The translations under genes were made by a program, and so were the position numbers. This document shows positions 55,772 to 64,000 of a stretch of DNA of 64,000 nucleotides, one piece after another; position 1 is the first letter of the stretch, and every line of letters starts with the position of its first letter. Origin of the DNA: Sphingomonas sp. PP-CE-3A-406 (GTDB lineage: Bacteria; Pseudomonadota; Alphaproteobacteria; Sphingomonadales; Sphingomonadaceae); assembly GCF_003688625.1 (NCBI RefSeq), contig NZ_RCWY01000001.1:868001-932000 (forward strand), written 5' to 3'. A model generated the notes under the pieces. That model ran no database searches. It was given only the letters and a program-made list of their open reading frames with translations, and was not told the DNA's origin.

Positions 55772-56217
55772 CGTTCAAGTCTATCGCCGTTCCATCCCCG
55801 AGCAAGACCAGCGGTAATGGTAGGACAGGTCCTCCCGGCAGCCACTGACTCGTCAGCATGATCACGCTGTAGCAGGCTACCAAACAGGCCGCCGTGAGCT
55901 TAGCGGACGTTTTCGAACATCCTTTCATAGGTCCCCTTGTAGAACCAACCGTCATCGGCTTCGAATTCGCAACAACACACGAGCGGGAATATGGCTACGG
56001 GCAGCAAGCTTGGGTCCAACGCGCAGTGCGGTCGACGGTGATGAGCAGTGCGGCGACCGCACAAGCCCAACGCCTTCCTAACTGGCCGCAAATAGGTCCC
56101 GCGTGGCACTGGCTGCTCGACGTCAGCCCGGCGTCTCGTTCGAGAGTTCCGGGCAAGTCGGTACGAGCGCGCACTCGGCGTCCGGGCACAATCCTTTCGG
56201 TCGTGGGTTTCTCCGCT
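55772..56217. other. 446-bp gap between divergent genes
   Basis: A plus-strand frame continues upstream of the glycosyltransferase start to 55894, but its sequence shows no protein character. A short hydrophobic minus-strand frame (ACLVACYSVIMLTSQWLPGG) overlaps the start of the membrane-protein gene and is not supported. The gap presumably holds both promoters. Confidence 0.45.
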
Positions 56218-57384
56218 ATGACACGCCACGACTTCGACAGCAGCACGACGACCACCGATGACGGTTTGGTTGAGCCGGCCGATCGCCCCGCCCCCTTGCG
56301 GATCGCCGTCATCGCCCATCTGCGGCATCCGATCGCGATGCCGTTCATGGGTGGCATGGAAGCGCATTGCCATCAGCTCGTCACCGCGCTGGTGGCGCGC
56401 GGGCACGACGTCACGCTGTTCGCCAGCGGCGACAGCGACCCGGCGCTGCCTCTGCACCCGATCGCCGAGCGCCACTATGAGGCGGTCCTGCCCTGGGCGC
56501 AGTGGCATGGCACGCCGCAACTGACCGCGTTCCAGGATGCGGCGTTCGGGAGGGCATGGGAGGCGATCGGCGCGGGCGCGTACGACATCGTCCACAACAA
56601 CACGATGCACCCGACGCTGCATGTCCTGGCGAAGCGCGACCGCGCGGCGATGGTGACGTCGCTCCACGTGCCCCCGTTTGCCGGCCTGGCGAACGCGGTC
56701 GCGGATACCAGCGCGAACTGGCTGCGGCAGACCGTGACGTCGCACGCGCATCTCGCAACATGGTGGACGGCGCCGCCGGCCACGGTGTCGGTGGTCCATA
56801 ACGGCATCGATACGGCCCGGTGGCGGTTTCACGCCGTCGGCGATGGCCGGGCGATCTGGGCAGGCCGCATCACCCCGAACAAGGGCACCGCGGTCGCGCT
56901 CGAGGCGGCGATTTTGGCCGGGGTCGAGCTGGACGTGGTCGGGCCGATCGACTGCATGGAGTATTTCAGCGACCGGGTGGCGCCGCTGCTCGATCACGCC
57001 CGCGTTTATCGCGGCCATCTCGGCGGCGACGCGCTGGTCGAGGCGATCGGCACGGCATCGGTATTGCTATCGACACCGATGTGGGATGAGCCGTTCGGGC
57101 TGATCGCCGCCGAGGCGCTGGCGTGCGGCGTGCCGGTTGCCGCGCTGGATCGCGGCGCGATGCGCGAGGTGGTCGGCGATTGCGGCGCGCTCGCGACCGA
57201 TGCCGCCTCGCTCGCGCAGGCGATCGACCGTGCTACCGCGATCCCGCGCGCCGCATGCCGCGACCGGGTGACCCGGCTGTTCTCGCTGACCGCAATGGTC
57301 GAGGGGTATAAACGCGCCTATGCGGCCGCGATCGCTGGCGCCCGAGCCTCGAGTTGCGCCAGCACCACGGAGGTACTCGCATAG
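56218..57384 (+). CDS. Glycosyltransferase family 4
   Basis: 388 residues of the GT-B fold. The acceptor-side domain has IAVIAHLRHPIAMPFMGGMEAHCHQLVTAL, and the donor-side domain has VVHNGIDTARW, AIWAGRITPNKGTAVALEA and the nucleotide-sugar motif PMWDEPFGLIAAEALACGVPV with the EX7E glutamates. The start at 56218 was chosen over the long open frame because homology begins after it. Its 3' end overlaps the convergent GT2 gene by 67 bp. It probably works with the opposite-strand sugar cluster. Confidence 0.88.
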   Translation: MTRHDFDSSTTTTDDGLVEPADRPAPLRIAVIAHLRHPIAMPFMGGMEAHCHQLVTALVARGHDVTLFASGDSDPALPLHPIAERHYEAVLPWAQWHGTPQLTAFQDAAFGRAWEAIGAGAYDIVHNNTMHPTLHVLAKRDRAAMVTSLHVPPFAGLANAVADTSANWLRQTVTSHAHLATWWTAPPATVSVVHNGIDTARWRFHAVGDGRAIWAGRITPNKGTAVALEAAILAGVELDVVGPIDCMEYFSDRVAPLLDHARVYRGHLGGDALVEAIGTASVLLSTPMWDEPFGLIAAEALACGVPVAALDRGAMREVVGDCGALATDAASLAQAIDRATAIPRAACRDRVTRLFSLTAMVEGYKRAYAAAIAGARASSCASTTEVLA

Positions 57385-58229
57385 GGCTGGTCGACCTGTT
57401 GCCGGGTCAGCGCTAGGTCCTCCTCGGACACGGTGCGAAGCCGCACATGCTCGCCTTCGCGCAGCGTTATCAACCCCATGAGCGTGAAGGCCTTCAGCCA
57501 ATGCTCCATGGTGAAATGCCCCCATTTGTCGCGAAAGCGCGCCGCATTTGCGATCACGCTGTCGACATGATGGACCGGGGGCATGTGGTGCGGATGATAT
57601 TGGTGATAGACGCGCGCGCCGCGTACCCAGTGGATGGGGATGCCCGCGGTCATCGCGACCCGCCCGAAATCTGTGTCCTCGCCGCCATAGCCGACATACC
57701 GCTCGTCGAACCCGCCGAGTGCGAGGAACGTCGCGCGCCGCATCGCGAAGTTGAGCGACCAGAAACAGCGATAGTCGGTGCAGTCTCCCAAGGCCTCGAT
57801 CGGAGGCCCGGCCCGCTCGGAATGCTTGACGCCGAGCGCTGCGAACCGTGCGAAATCTAGCCCCTCCGCGGTCGCACCCGATGGCAGGTACAGCACCTCG
57901 CCCATCAGCACCGCATCGACCGCCCCCAGCTGAGCCAGATAGTCCGCGACGAGCGATGGCGCCGGGATGCAGTCGACATCGAGGAAGATCAGCTGTTCGC
58001 CCTGCGCCGCCCGCGCCGCCGCATTGCGTGCCGCGGCCAGCGGAATACCGTCGGCGCCGATCATGATCTGCCGGATCGGAAACCGCGTCTCGGGCAGGTC
58101 GTACGCGTCGGCCTGCATCACCGCGATCACGAGTTCGTCGGGCACCGTCGTCTGCATGTCGAGCGCCCGGACGACATTGGCAAGGTGGGCCGCACGGCCA
58201 TGCGCGAGGGTACAGATCGAGACGGTCAT
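57318..58229 (-). CDS. GT2-type glycosyltransferase (galactosyltransferase-like)
   Basis: 303 residues of the GT-A fold. MTVSICTLAHGRAAHLANVV opens the nucleotide-binding half. LIFLDVDCIPAPSLV holds the DxD motif, and FWSLNFAMRRATFLALGGFDERYVGYGGEDTDFGRV is the classic C-terminal galactosyltransferase signature. ATG 58229 lies 1 bp after the stop of the upstream gene. It is the third gene of a minus-strand sugar operon. Confidence 0.88.
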   Translation of the reverse strand: MTVSICTLAHGRAAHLANVVRALDMQTTVPDELVIAVMQADAYDLPETRFPIRQIMIGADGIPLAAARNAAARAAQGEQLIFLDVDCIPAPSLVADYLAQLGAVDAVLMGEVLYLPSGATAEGLDFARFAALGVKHSERAGPPIEALGDCTDYRCFWSLNFAMRRATFLALGGFDERYVGYGGEDTDFGRVAMTAGIPIHWVRGARVYHQYHPHHMPPVHHVDSVIANAARFRDKWGHFTMEHWLKAFTLMGLITLREGEHVRLRTVSEEDLALTRQQVDQPYASTSVVLAQLEARAPAIAAA

Positions 58230-58230
58230 G

Positions 58231-59403
58231 TCAGGCTTTCGCATGGTGAGTAGAGGGTGCAAATTGAGTCGAGGCAGGAGCAGGGTCGGGCGGGAGCGCG
58301 ACGACCGGCTGCGCCCAGGCATCGTCCGCGACCTTGGCAAGCCACGATGCCGCGTCCCGCGCGGCATCGGCGGCATACAGCGCGTGTTGACGGGACAGGT
58401 CGAGCGTCGCTGCACGGGTCCAGGCGTCCATCCACGCGCCGGCATGCGACGGCCAATGCTCGAGCATGGTCGCCGCCCCCGCCTGATCGAGCGTTCGCGC
58501 CTTCCACAGCTGTTCGTCGAAATAGCGCCATTCGGGGACGACGATCCATGGCCGGCCGATCGCCGCGATCATGTGCACCGTCGTATTGCCCGCCGACGAT
58601 ACGACCCGGTCCGCCGCCGCGATATACAGCGCCGGCGTGTCGACCCAGCCGAGATGCCGCAGGTTGCCGGGCGCGGTGGCGTGCCACTCCTGCTCGACCG
58701 CGCCGATCGTCAGCCAGAGCGTGTCCGGTTCGGCGCGCGCACCCAGCGTGAGCGGCGTCGCGGGCGTACCATTGCCACCACCACCAGCGACGACGACGAC
58801 GATCTCGGCGTCGAGCGGCAGGCCAAGCGCGGCCCGTGCCGCACGCCGGTCGATCGAGTCGATCTCCACCCCGACGCCGGGAGCGTAATGCGTCTTGGCG
58901 AGCATCCAGTCCGGCCGCCCCGGTTGCTCGAGCGCTGCCGAATAGGGCGCCAATATGCCCAGCGCGGATTCATACGCCGCCATATGCCCGGCATCGCTGC
59001 GGTCGCCGTGCTGGAGGACGCTGACGCACGGGACCGACGCGATCCGTGCCAACAGCGCGAGTTCCGCCGAGACGTCGGTGACGAACAGCGCAGGACGGGC
59101 CGCGTCGAACCAGGTCGCGATCGTCGCGACCGCATGCGTGATGCTCTTCCACCCGAGCGGCGCGCAGTGAAGGCTGGACGGCGTGCGGACATTCGCCAAC
59201 CCGATCGGTTCGTCGCCCGTCACTTCGAACAGCGACGGGATCGTGCGGATCGTCACGTTCGACGCGAGCGGCGGGAAGATATCCGCACGCGCCGAGAACA
59301 GCACCACCGGCCGGTCGGAAGGCAACGCGTTGACGATCGCCGCTGCGCGCTCGGCGTGGCCGCGCCCCTGATGGTGGACGAAATACCCGATCGGCCGCGT
59401 CAT
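58231..59403 (-). CDS. GT-B glycosyltransferase-like protein (MurG/GT28-like C-terminus)
   Basis: 390 residues. It opens IGYFVHHQGRGHAERAAAIV (glycine-rich acceptor loop like MurG). VVVVAGGGGNGTP lies before the donor domain, and ADRVVSSAGNTTVHMIAAIGRPWIVVPEWRYFDEQLWKA is the usual GT28 donor site. ATG 59403 overlaps the stop of the SPS-like gene (ATGA). The acceptor and donor are unknown; operon context suggests a hexose-based glycan or glycoside. Confidence 0.82.
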   Translation of the reverse strand: MTRPIGYFVHHQGRGHAERAAAIVNALPSDRPVVLFSARADIFPPLASNVTIRTIPSLFEVTGDEPIGLANVRTPSSLHCAPLGWKSITHAVATIATWFDAARPALFVTDVSAELALLARIASVPCVSVLQHGDRSDAGHMAAYESALGILAPYSAALEQPGRPDWMLAKTHYAPGVGVEIDSIDRRAARAALGLPLDAEIVVVVAGGGGNGTPATPLTLGARAEPDTLWLTIGAVEQEWHATAPGNLRHLGWVDTPALYIAAADRVVSSAGNTTVHMIAAIGRPWIVVPEWRYFDEQLWKARTLDQAGAATMLEHWPSHAGAWMDAWTRAATLDLSRQHALYAADAARDAASWLAKVADDAWAQPVVALPPDPAPASTQFAPSTHHAKA

Positions 59404-61421
59404 GCCGCGCGTTCCATCGCGAAGGCGCGCATACCCTCGACGATACCCGCGGCATGCGCCCCCCGCGCGAGATAGATGGTGGGGCGTCCGACCAGCCCGG
59501 CAAGCTCGCTGCTGTGATTGGCGACGAGAATGCCGTTGCGGCAGATCGAGAGCATGTCGAGATCGTTGCCGCTGTCGCCCGCGGCATAGACATGATCGCG
59601 CGCGATCCCCAGCTTGCCTGCGACCCACGTCATCGCCGCACCCTTGCCCGCGCGCTCCGGAACGATGTCGAGCAGGCGGCCGTGACTGTGGATGACGCGT
59701 ACCGGAAGGTCCGCCACAGCCGCGCGGATGGCGGCGACCACCGCAGGCTCTTCGGCGAAATAGCTGCGCTTGTGACGCCGCTGCTCGACCGCCGGCTGGC
59801 GCTCGACGCCCGCCAATCCGCAGACCCGCCGGTCGACCGCATCGGTATTCCAGCCTGCATCGATATGCGCGCTATACTCGGCATCGGCGATCAGCCGCGC
59901 ACCATCACGCCAATAGATCTCGGCACCCACCGACGTGACGAGAACTTCGGGCGCAGGCTGCCCCCATTCCCCGAGCAACCGCTCCGCTTCCTGCAAGGAC
60001 CGCCCGGTCGCGACCCCGAAGGCGAGGTTTGGCTGCGTCTTCAGATACGCCGCCATGCTGAGCGCGCCGACCGTGCATCCGGTCAACGTGTTGTCGATAT
60101 CGCACAGCAACAGCCGCGACGGTCGCGGCTTCACCGTCCGGATCGCGCGAAGACCATCGACGATCGCGACGAAGCGCGCGGCATAGCCGTTCCAGTCGAG
60201 CATCCGGGCGTTGACGCGCCCTGCTCGCGAGGCACGCTTCCAGGCGATCCGATCGTCAAGCAGCGCGTTGATCGCGGCGGCAAAACCGGCGTGGTCGCGC
60301 GGGTCCGCGACCGACCCGTGCCCCAGTCTTGCGACGATATCCGCGGGGCCGCCATGACAGGTCGCGACGACCGGCAAACCGTGCAACGCTGCTTCGGTCA
60401 GCGTCAGACCATAGGGTTCGGTCAGCGCAGGATTGACGAACACCCCGCCCGTTTCCTGCGCGAGCGCATAGAGCGAGGCGACATCGCCCGCGGTATGGCG
60501 CTTGGGCAAGGCGAGCGTCCCGTAGAGGTCGTGCCTGTCGAGCCCGGCCAGCAGCCCCCCGATGACCGCTCGCTGTTCGTCCTCGCCGGTATCGGGCCCG
60601 TCGCGCAGCCCGGCGACGATGACGAGATTGGCACGATCGCGGAGCCGCGCGTCGGACGCGAACAGATCGATCAGCCCGACCAGGTTCTTCTTGGCGACGG
60701 GACGCGCGATGGCGAGGATGATCGGCTTGTCGGGTGCCCGCAGGAACGGCGCGATCAAGGCCCTCGCTCTGGTCGGGTCTGCCGGTGCGCTATCGGCGAG
60801 GCCCGCGCCGGGCGGCACGCAGTGGATCTTCGCCGGACACGCCGATGGATACAGCATCAACTGCCGCTCGGCCTCGTCGCGCGAGGACGCGATGATCGCG
60901 TCGGCGGCGGCGATCGCCTGATCTTCTTCGGCGATCCGCGGCGCCAGCGTCCCGTTCGAGCCTGACGAACACCCCGCCTTCTCGATGCCGAGCGAATGCG
61001 CGGTATAGATGAAGGGGATGCCGAACCGCTCGCGGACCAGAATGGCGACATCGGCAGCGTCGGCGAAGTGCGCGTGGATCACATCGGGCCGCCGCTCGAG
61101 CGTTTCGATATGGTCGATCAACGCCTGCGCGAAGGCCGGGCGGTCGGCAGCGCCGGTCCCCTTGCCCAGATAACGACGGTTCGCAGTCGCGATACGCCGG
61201 ATCGCGAGCTTCGCCGACACCCGCTCGTACGGCACGGCATAGGCGCCGCCGAGGTCATCGTCTTCGATCAGCCGCGTGACGATCTCCACCGAGTCGACAT
61301 CATCGCGCGCCGCCAACGCCAGCGCCGCCCCCAACGCGTAGGTGATATGTCCGCCGGTGTCCTCGGTAAGGCCAAACTCGATCGGCGGCCCCTTCAAACA
61401 TCCACCGAGGGCGATCGCCAT
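59400..61421 (-). CDS. Sucrose-phosphate synthase-like GT4 fused to HAD phosphatase
   Basis: 673 residues. The N-terminal GT4 unit has LTEDTGGHITYALGAALAL (substrate loop, SPS-like), DVIHAHFADAADVA, ILAIARPVAKKNLVGLID and ALTEPYGLTLTEAALHGLPVVA. From about residue 430 a HAD-IIB domain follows: LLCDIDNTLTG (nucleophile Asp), SVGAEIYW and AAGDSGNDLDML. This matches bacterial SPS with an SPP-like domain, which would make and dephosphorylate a disaccharide phosphate. ATG 61421 is preferred over TTG 61451. It is first of three coupled genes. Confidence 0.85.
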   Translation of the reverse strand: MAIALGGCLKGPPIEFGLTEDTGGHITYALGAALALAARDDVDSVEIVTRLIEDDDLGGAYAVPYERVSAKLAIRRIATANRRYLGKGTGAADRPAFAQALIDHIETLERRPDVIHAHFADAADVAILVRERFGIPFIYTAHSLGIEKAGCSSGSNGTLAPRIAEEDQAIAAADAIIASSRDEAERQLMLYPSACPAKIHCVPPGAGLADSAPADPTRARALIAPFLRAPDKPIILAIARPVAKKNLVGLIDLFASDARLRDRANLVIVAGLRDGPDTGEDEQRAVIGGLLAGLDRHDLYGTLALPKRHTAGDVASLYALAQETGGVFVNPALTEPYGLTLTEAALHGLPVVATCHGGPADIVARLGHGSVADPRDHAGFAAAINALLDDRIAWKRASRAGRVNARMLDWNGYAARFVAIVDGLRAIRTVKPRPSRLLLCDIDNTLTGCTVGALSMAAYLKTQPNLAFGVATGRSLQEAERLLGEWGQPAPEVLVTSVGAEIYWRDGARLIADAEYSAHIDAGWNTDAVDRRVCGLAGVERQPAVEQRRHKRSYFAEEPAVVAAIRAAVADLPVRVIHSHGRLLDIVPERAGKGAAMTWVAGKLGIARDHVYAAGDSGNDLDMLSICRNGILVANHSSELAGLVGRPTIYLARGAHAAGIVEGMRAFAMERAA

Positions 61422-61846
61422 AATAAACAATAGAAACCAACCCCAATGCAAATGTCTTCAAGACAGACCGATGCCGTCGGCTGTTAACGCATCGTTCAGT
61501 TTGAAGGTTGCGCAACGCAACGCCATTTGCCGAGTAAATCATCTTAACCGAAATTAGGTCGTTTTCCGGCCGGGGCGCCGTCTCGCTTTTGCAATCGTGA
61601 CGGCCGCAATGTCTGGGAATTTTCGGCTTGCTGGTCAGGTCATAAGTGACTGCGCCGATGGACTTCGCCTGCGTCTTCGGCTTTCCAATCGTTCCCGCGA
61701 CACCGCCTTAAGGTGCGGCGAAGCGGCTCTCAGTATTCGAGCATATCAGCCGCCGTTATCGTCGCGTGAAGGCGCGCGCTGCGCTATGCGGCGCGGGTCC
61801 GCGGAGACTCGGCGCTCGCCGGGCTCGACCTGATGATGGAGCCACG
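61422..61846. other. 425-bp gap between divergent genes
   Basis: It should hold the promoters of the sugar operon and the phospholipase gene. GGTTGCGCAACGCAACG near 61506 is a small dyad. The right half is GC-rich and encodes nothing recognisable; the frame upstream of the phospholipase start shows no signal or homology. Confidence 0.45.
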
Positions 61847-63898
61847 ATGATCGACCATCCCACCCGCCGGACGCTGATCGGCGCCGGGCTTGCCGCCGCC
61901 ACGACGGGCGTGCTGCCCGGTACCGTCTCGAGCGCGATCGGGCGGGCGCTCGCGATCCCCGCCGACGTCCGCACCGGCACGATCGCCGATGTCGATCATG
62001 TCGTGATCCTGATGCAGGAAAATCGCGGCTTCGATCATTATTTCGGCACCTTGCGCGGCGTCCGCGGCTTTGCCGATCCGCTACCCATTCCGCTACCGGA
62101 GAACCGTGACATCTGGTCGCAGGAAACCGCGGACGGCCGCCACGTCGCGCCGTTTCATCTGTCGACCGAGGAGCATTTCGCGCTGATGCGCATGGCGGGC
62201 ACGCCGCATACCTGGCCCGATGCGCAGGCGGCGTGGGATCACGGCCGGATGGCGCGCTGGCCCGCGGCCAAGACCGAACGCTCGCTCGGCCATTACGCGC
62301 GCGCCGACCTGCCCTTCCAGTTCGCGCTCGCCGAGGCGTTCACGATCTGCGACGCCTATCACGCGGCGATCCAGACCGGCACCAACACCAACCGCATCAT
62401 GCTGTGGACCGGCACCAACGATCACGCCGGCACGCACGGCGGCCCGGCGATCGGCAATTCGCACGACAGCCTGCCCGCCGATGGCGGCTGGCCCGAGGGG
62501 TATCGCTGGACCACCTATCCCGAGCGCTTGCAGGCCGCCGGCATCGACTGGCGGATCTATCAGGACATGGCGGACAATTTCACCGACAACCCGCTGGCCG
62601 GGTTCGCCGCCTATCGCGGCGCCGCGCCTGGCTCCCCGCTGCACGATCGCGCGATGACCACGCACGGGCTCGACCGGTTGCGCGCCGATGTCGTCGGCGG
62701 GACGCTGCCGCAGGTATCGTGGATCATCGCGAATGCGGCCGGGTCGGAGCATCCCGGCCCGTCGAGCCCGGCGCAGGGTGCCGCCTATACCGCCGCGGTG
62801 CTCGACGCGCTGACCGCCGATCCGAAAATCTGGGCACGGACAGCGCTGTTCGTGATGTTCGACGAGAATGACGGTTTCTTCGATCACGTGCCGCCGCCCG
62901 CACCGCCCTCGCCCGACGCCAGCGCGCCGGGCGGTTTCGCGGGCACGTCGAGCATCGCCACCGCCGCAGACTATCATCATGTCGCCAGCCCCGGCGAGGC
63001 CAAGTCGGATACGCCCGAATGTCGCGGCCGGCCTTATGGTCTGGGTCCGCGCGTACCGTGCTACGTCGTCTCGCCGTGGAGCCGCGGCGGCTGGGTCGAT
63101 TCGCAGGTGTTCGACCACACCTCGGTGATCCGCTTCCTCGAAACGCGCTTCGGCGTGGCAGAGCCCAACATTTCGGCCTGGCGCCGCGCGGTCTGCGGCG
63201 ACCTGACCTCCGCATTCGACTTCACGCGCGCAAATGGCGCAGCCCCTGCCTCGCTGCCCGACCCGCGCGCGACGGCCGCACGCGCCGCCGCGCTGAAGGG
63301 GCAACCCGAACCGCACGCGCCCGCTGCCGGTGCGCGTCCGCCGCAGGAACCGGGTATCCGGCCCTCCCGCGCGCTCCCCTATGATCTGGACGCGACGATC
63401 GCGCGGATCGACGCGACGGGCATCACGCTCGACCTCGCCTGCCGCGGCGCGCCGGTCGTCGTCCACGTCTACGATCGCCATCGTCTCGACCACATCCCGC
63501 GGCGCTACACGCTCGCCGCCGGTGATCGCATCGCGGCGACATGGCCGCTCGACGACGAAGGACGCTACGATCTGTGGCTGCTCGGCCCGAACGGCTTTCA
63601 TCGCCACTTCGCCGGGCAAAAGACTGCCAAGGCCGTGTCGTGGCGGCTCGAGCCGGCGCGTGAAACGCTTTCGGTGACGGTGCCGCCGGGCCTGAAGGCG
63701 GTATCGCTGCGCCATACCAAGGCGCATCGCGGCTGGCGTGGCGACGGGCGGCCTCATCCGTTGTCGCTCGCCGAGACCGGCGGCTGGTACGATATCCTCG
63801 TCACCGATCCCACCGATCCCGCCTTCCGCCGCCGCATCGCCGGAAGATTGGAGACCGGACGCGCGTCTTGGTCCGAACCGCCACTCACACGCGCTTGA
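61847..63898 (+). CDS. Phosphocholine-specific phospholipase C, Tat-exported
   Basis: 683 residues. TRRTLIGAGLAAATTGVLPG is a twin-arginine signal. The phosphoesterase core starts HVVILMQENRGFDHYFGTLRGVRGF, continues with TICDAYHAAIQTGTNTNR and FVMFDENDGFFDHVPPP, and ends with DHTSVIRFLETRFGV. Two C-terminal DUF756 repeats occupy about 515-675. This layout is that of PlcH/PlcN. It releases phosphocholine from phosphatidylcholine, often for phosphate supply. GGAG precedes the ATG. The remaining 102 bases of the window hold no gene. Confidence 0.93.
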   Translation: MIDHPTRRTLIGAGLAAATTGVLPGTVSSAIGRALAIPADVRTGTIADVDHVVILMQENRGFDHYFGTLRGVRGFADPLPIPLPENRDIWSQETADGRHVAPFHLSTEEHFALMRMAGTPHTWPDAQAAWDHGRMARWPAAKTERSLGHYARADLPFQFALAEAFTICDAYHAAIQTGTNTNRIMLWTGTNDHAGTHGGPAIGNSHDSLPADGGWPEGYRWTTYPERLQAAGIDWRIYQDMADNFTDNPLAGFAAYRGAAPGSPLHDRAMTTHGLDRLRADVVGGTLPQVSWIIANAAGSEHPGPSSPAQGAAYTAAVLDALTADPKIWARTALFVMFDENDGFFDHVPPPAPPSPDASAPGGFAGTSSIATAADYHHVASPGEAKSDTPECRGRPYGLGPRVPCYVVSPWSRGGWVDSQVFDHTSVIRFLETRFGVAEPNISAWRRAVCGDLTSAFDFTRANGAAPASLPDPRATAARAAALKGQPEPHAPAAGARPPQEPGIRPSRALPYDLDATIARIDATGITLDLACRGAPVVVHVYDRHRLDHIPRRYTLAAGDRIAATWPLDDEGRYDLWLLGPNGFHRHFAGQKTAKAVSWRLEPARETLSVTVPPGLKAVSLRHTKAHRGWRGDGRPHPLSLAETGGWYDILVTDPTDPAFRRRIAGRLETGRASWSEPPLTRA

Positions 63899-64000
63899 CG
63901 ACCGCGACGCGCGACGCGTGGCGATCGCAGGCAGGTCGCTGGCGCGAGACGGTCATGTTCGCGGACCGCGTTCGATTTCGCCAAGCCCCCGGCCCCGTCG

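Noticed and set aside
55533..55955. 140-codon minus-strand frame with a hydrophobic N-terminus
   Set aside because: It overlaps the start of the membrane protein at 54740-55771 in another frame and turns Arg-rich after the hydrophobic part.
62093..63757. 554-codon minus-strand frame opposite phospholipase C
   Set aside because: Antisense shadow; Arg/Ala/Gly-rich with no motif.

Overview
The window reads as a chromosomal segment of a high-GC alphaproteobacterium of the sphingomonad group (Sphingomonas or a close relative). Supporting signs are two large TonB-dependent receptors, the gene content and order, dense non-coding palindromic repeats of types I associate with sphingomonads, and a ROSE-type thermometer ahead of an hsp20 gene. 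This is an inference from gene content; no 16S rRNA gene is present.

Layout: (1) 1-5234: the 3' end of leuA, a folE / pteridine-reductase-type SDR / folB pterin operon (minus strand), then a divergent TonB-dependent receptor. (2) 5235-8008: three stacked palindromic repeat units, then a formaldehyde-detoxification operon (adhC, VOC protein, fghA). (3) 8128-11585: DUF2945-type and SWIB small proteins, tRNA-Arg(CCT), a DEDDh exonuclease fused to a BRCT-like domain, and a secreted carboxylesterase. (4) 11590-15165: a four-gene minus-strand operon of a subclass B3 metallo-beta-lactamase-type enzyme, the DUF969/DUF979 membrane pair and a Tat-exported lactonase. (5) 15379-29204: housekeeping core: hsp20, guaA, rplQ/rpoA/rpsK/rpsM, mutL and the cell-shape operon mreBCD-mrdA-rodA.

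(6) tRNA-Lys(CTT) at 29362 opens a patchy, partly AT-rich accessory stretch (about 29.4-35.9 kb). It holds DUF2971 and FkbM-methyltransferase genes, orphan membrane and TPR-like proteins, gene fragments and repeated non-coding motifs, but no recognisable integrase. (7) 36080-44336 is a xylan/arabinoxylan utilisation locus: TonB receptor, periplasmic GH43, MFS transporter, cytoplasmic GH43 and a LacI regulator. Near-identical LacI-type palindromes precede both operons. (8) 44602-47279: an NrtR-type Nudix regulator, an SPFH protein and a divergent NAD-kinase-like protein in one operon, with a striking concentric dyad just before the regulator's start codon. (9) 48408-51113: a translationally coupled operon of a KAS III-like condensing enzyme, a heme-oxygenase-like (probable diiron) protein and a DUF6999-like protein, which looks like a small fatty-acid-derived biosynthetic pathway of unknown product. 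(10) 51287-55771: secreted and membrane proteins including CreD. (11) 56218-61421: a sucrose-phosphate-synthase-like GT4-HAD fusion with three further glycosyltransferases. (12) 61847-63898: a Tat-exported phospholipase C.

The best candidates for undescribed biology are the NrtR-SPFH-NAD-kinase operon, the KAS III / heme-oxygenase-like / DUF6999 operon, and the metallo-beta-lactamase / DUF969-DUF979 / lactonase operon. All family calls come from reading motifs by eye; no database search was run.
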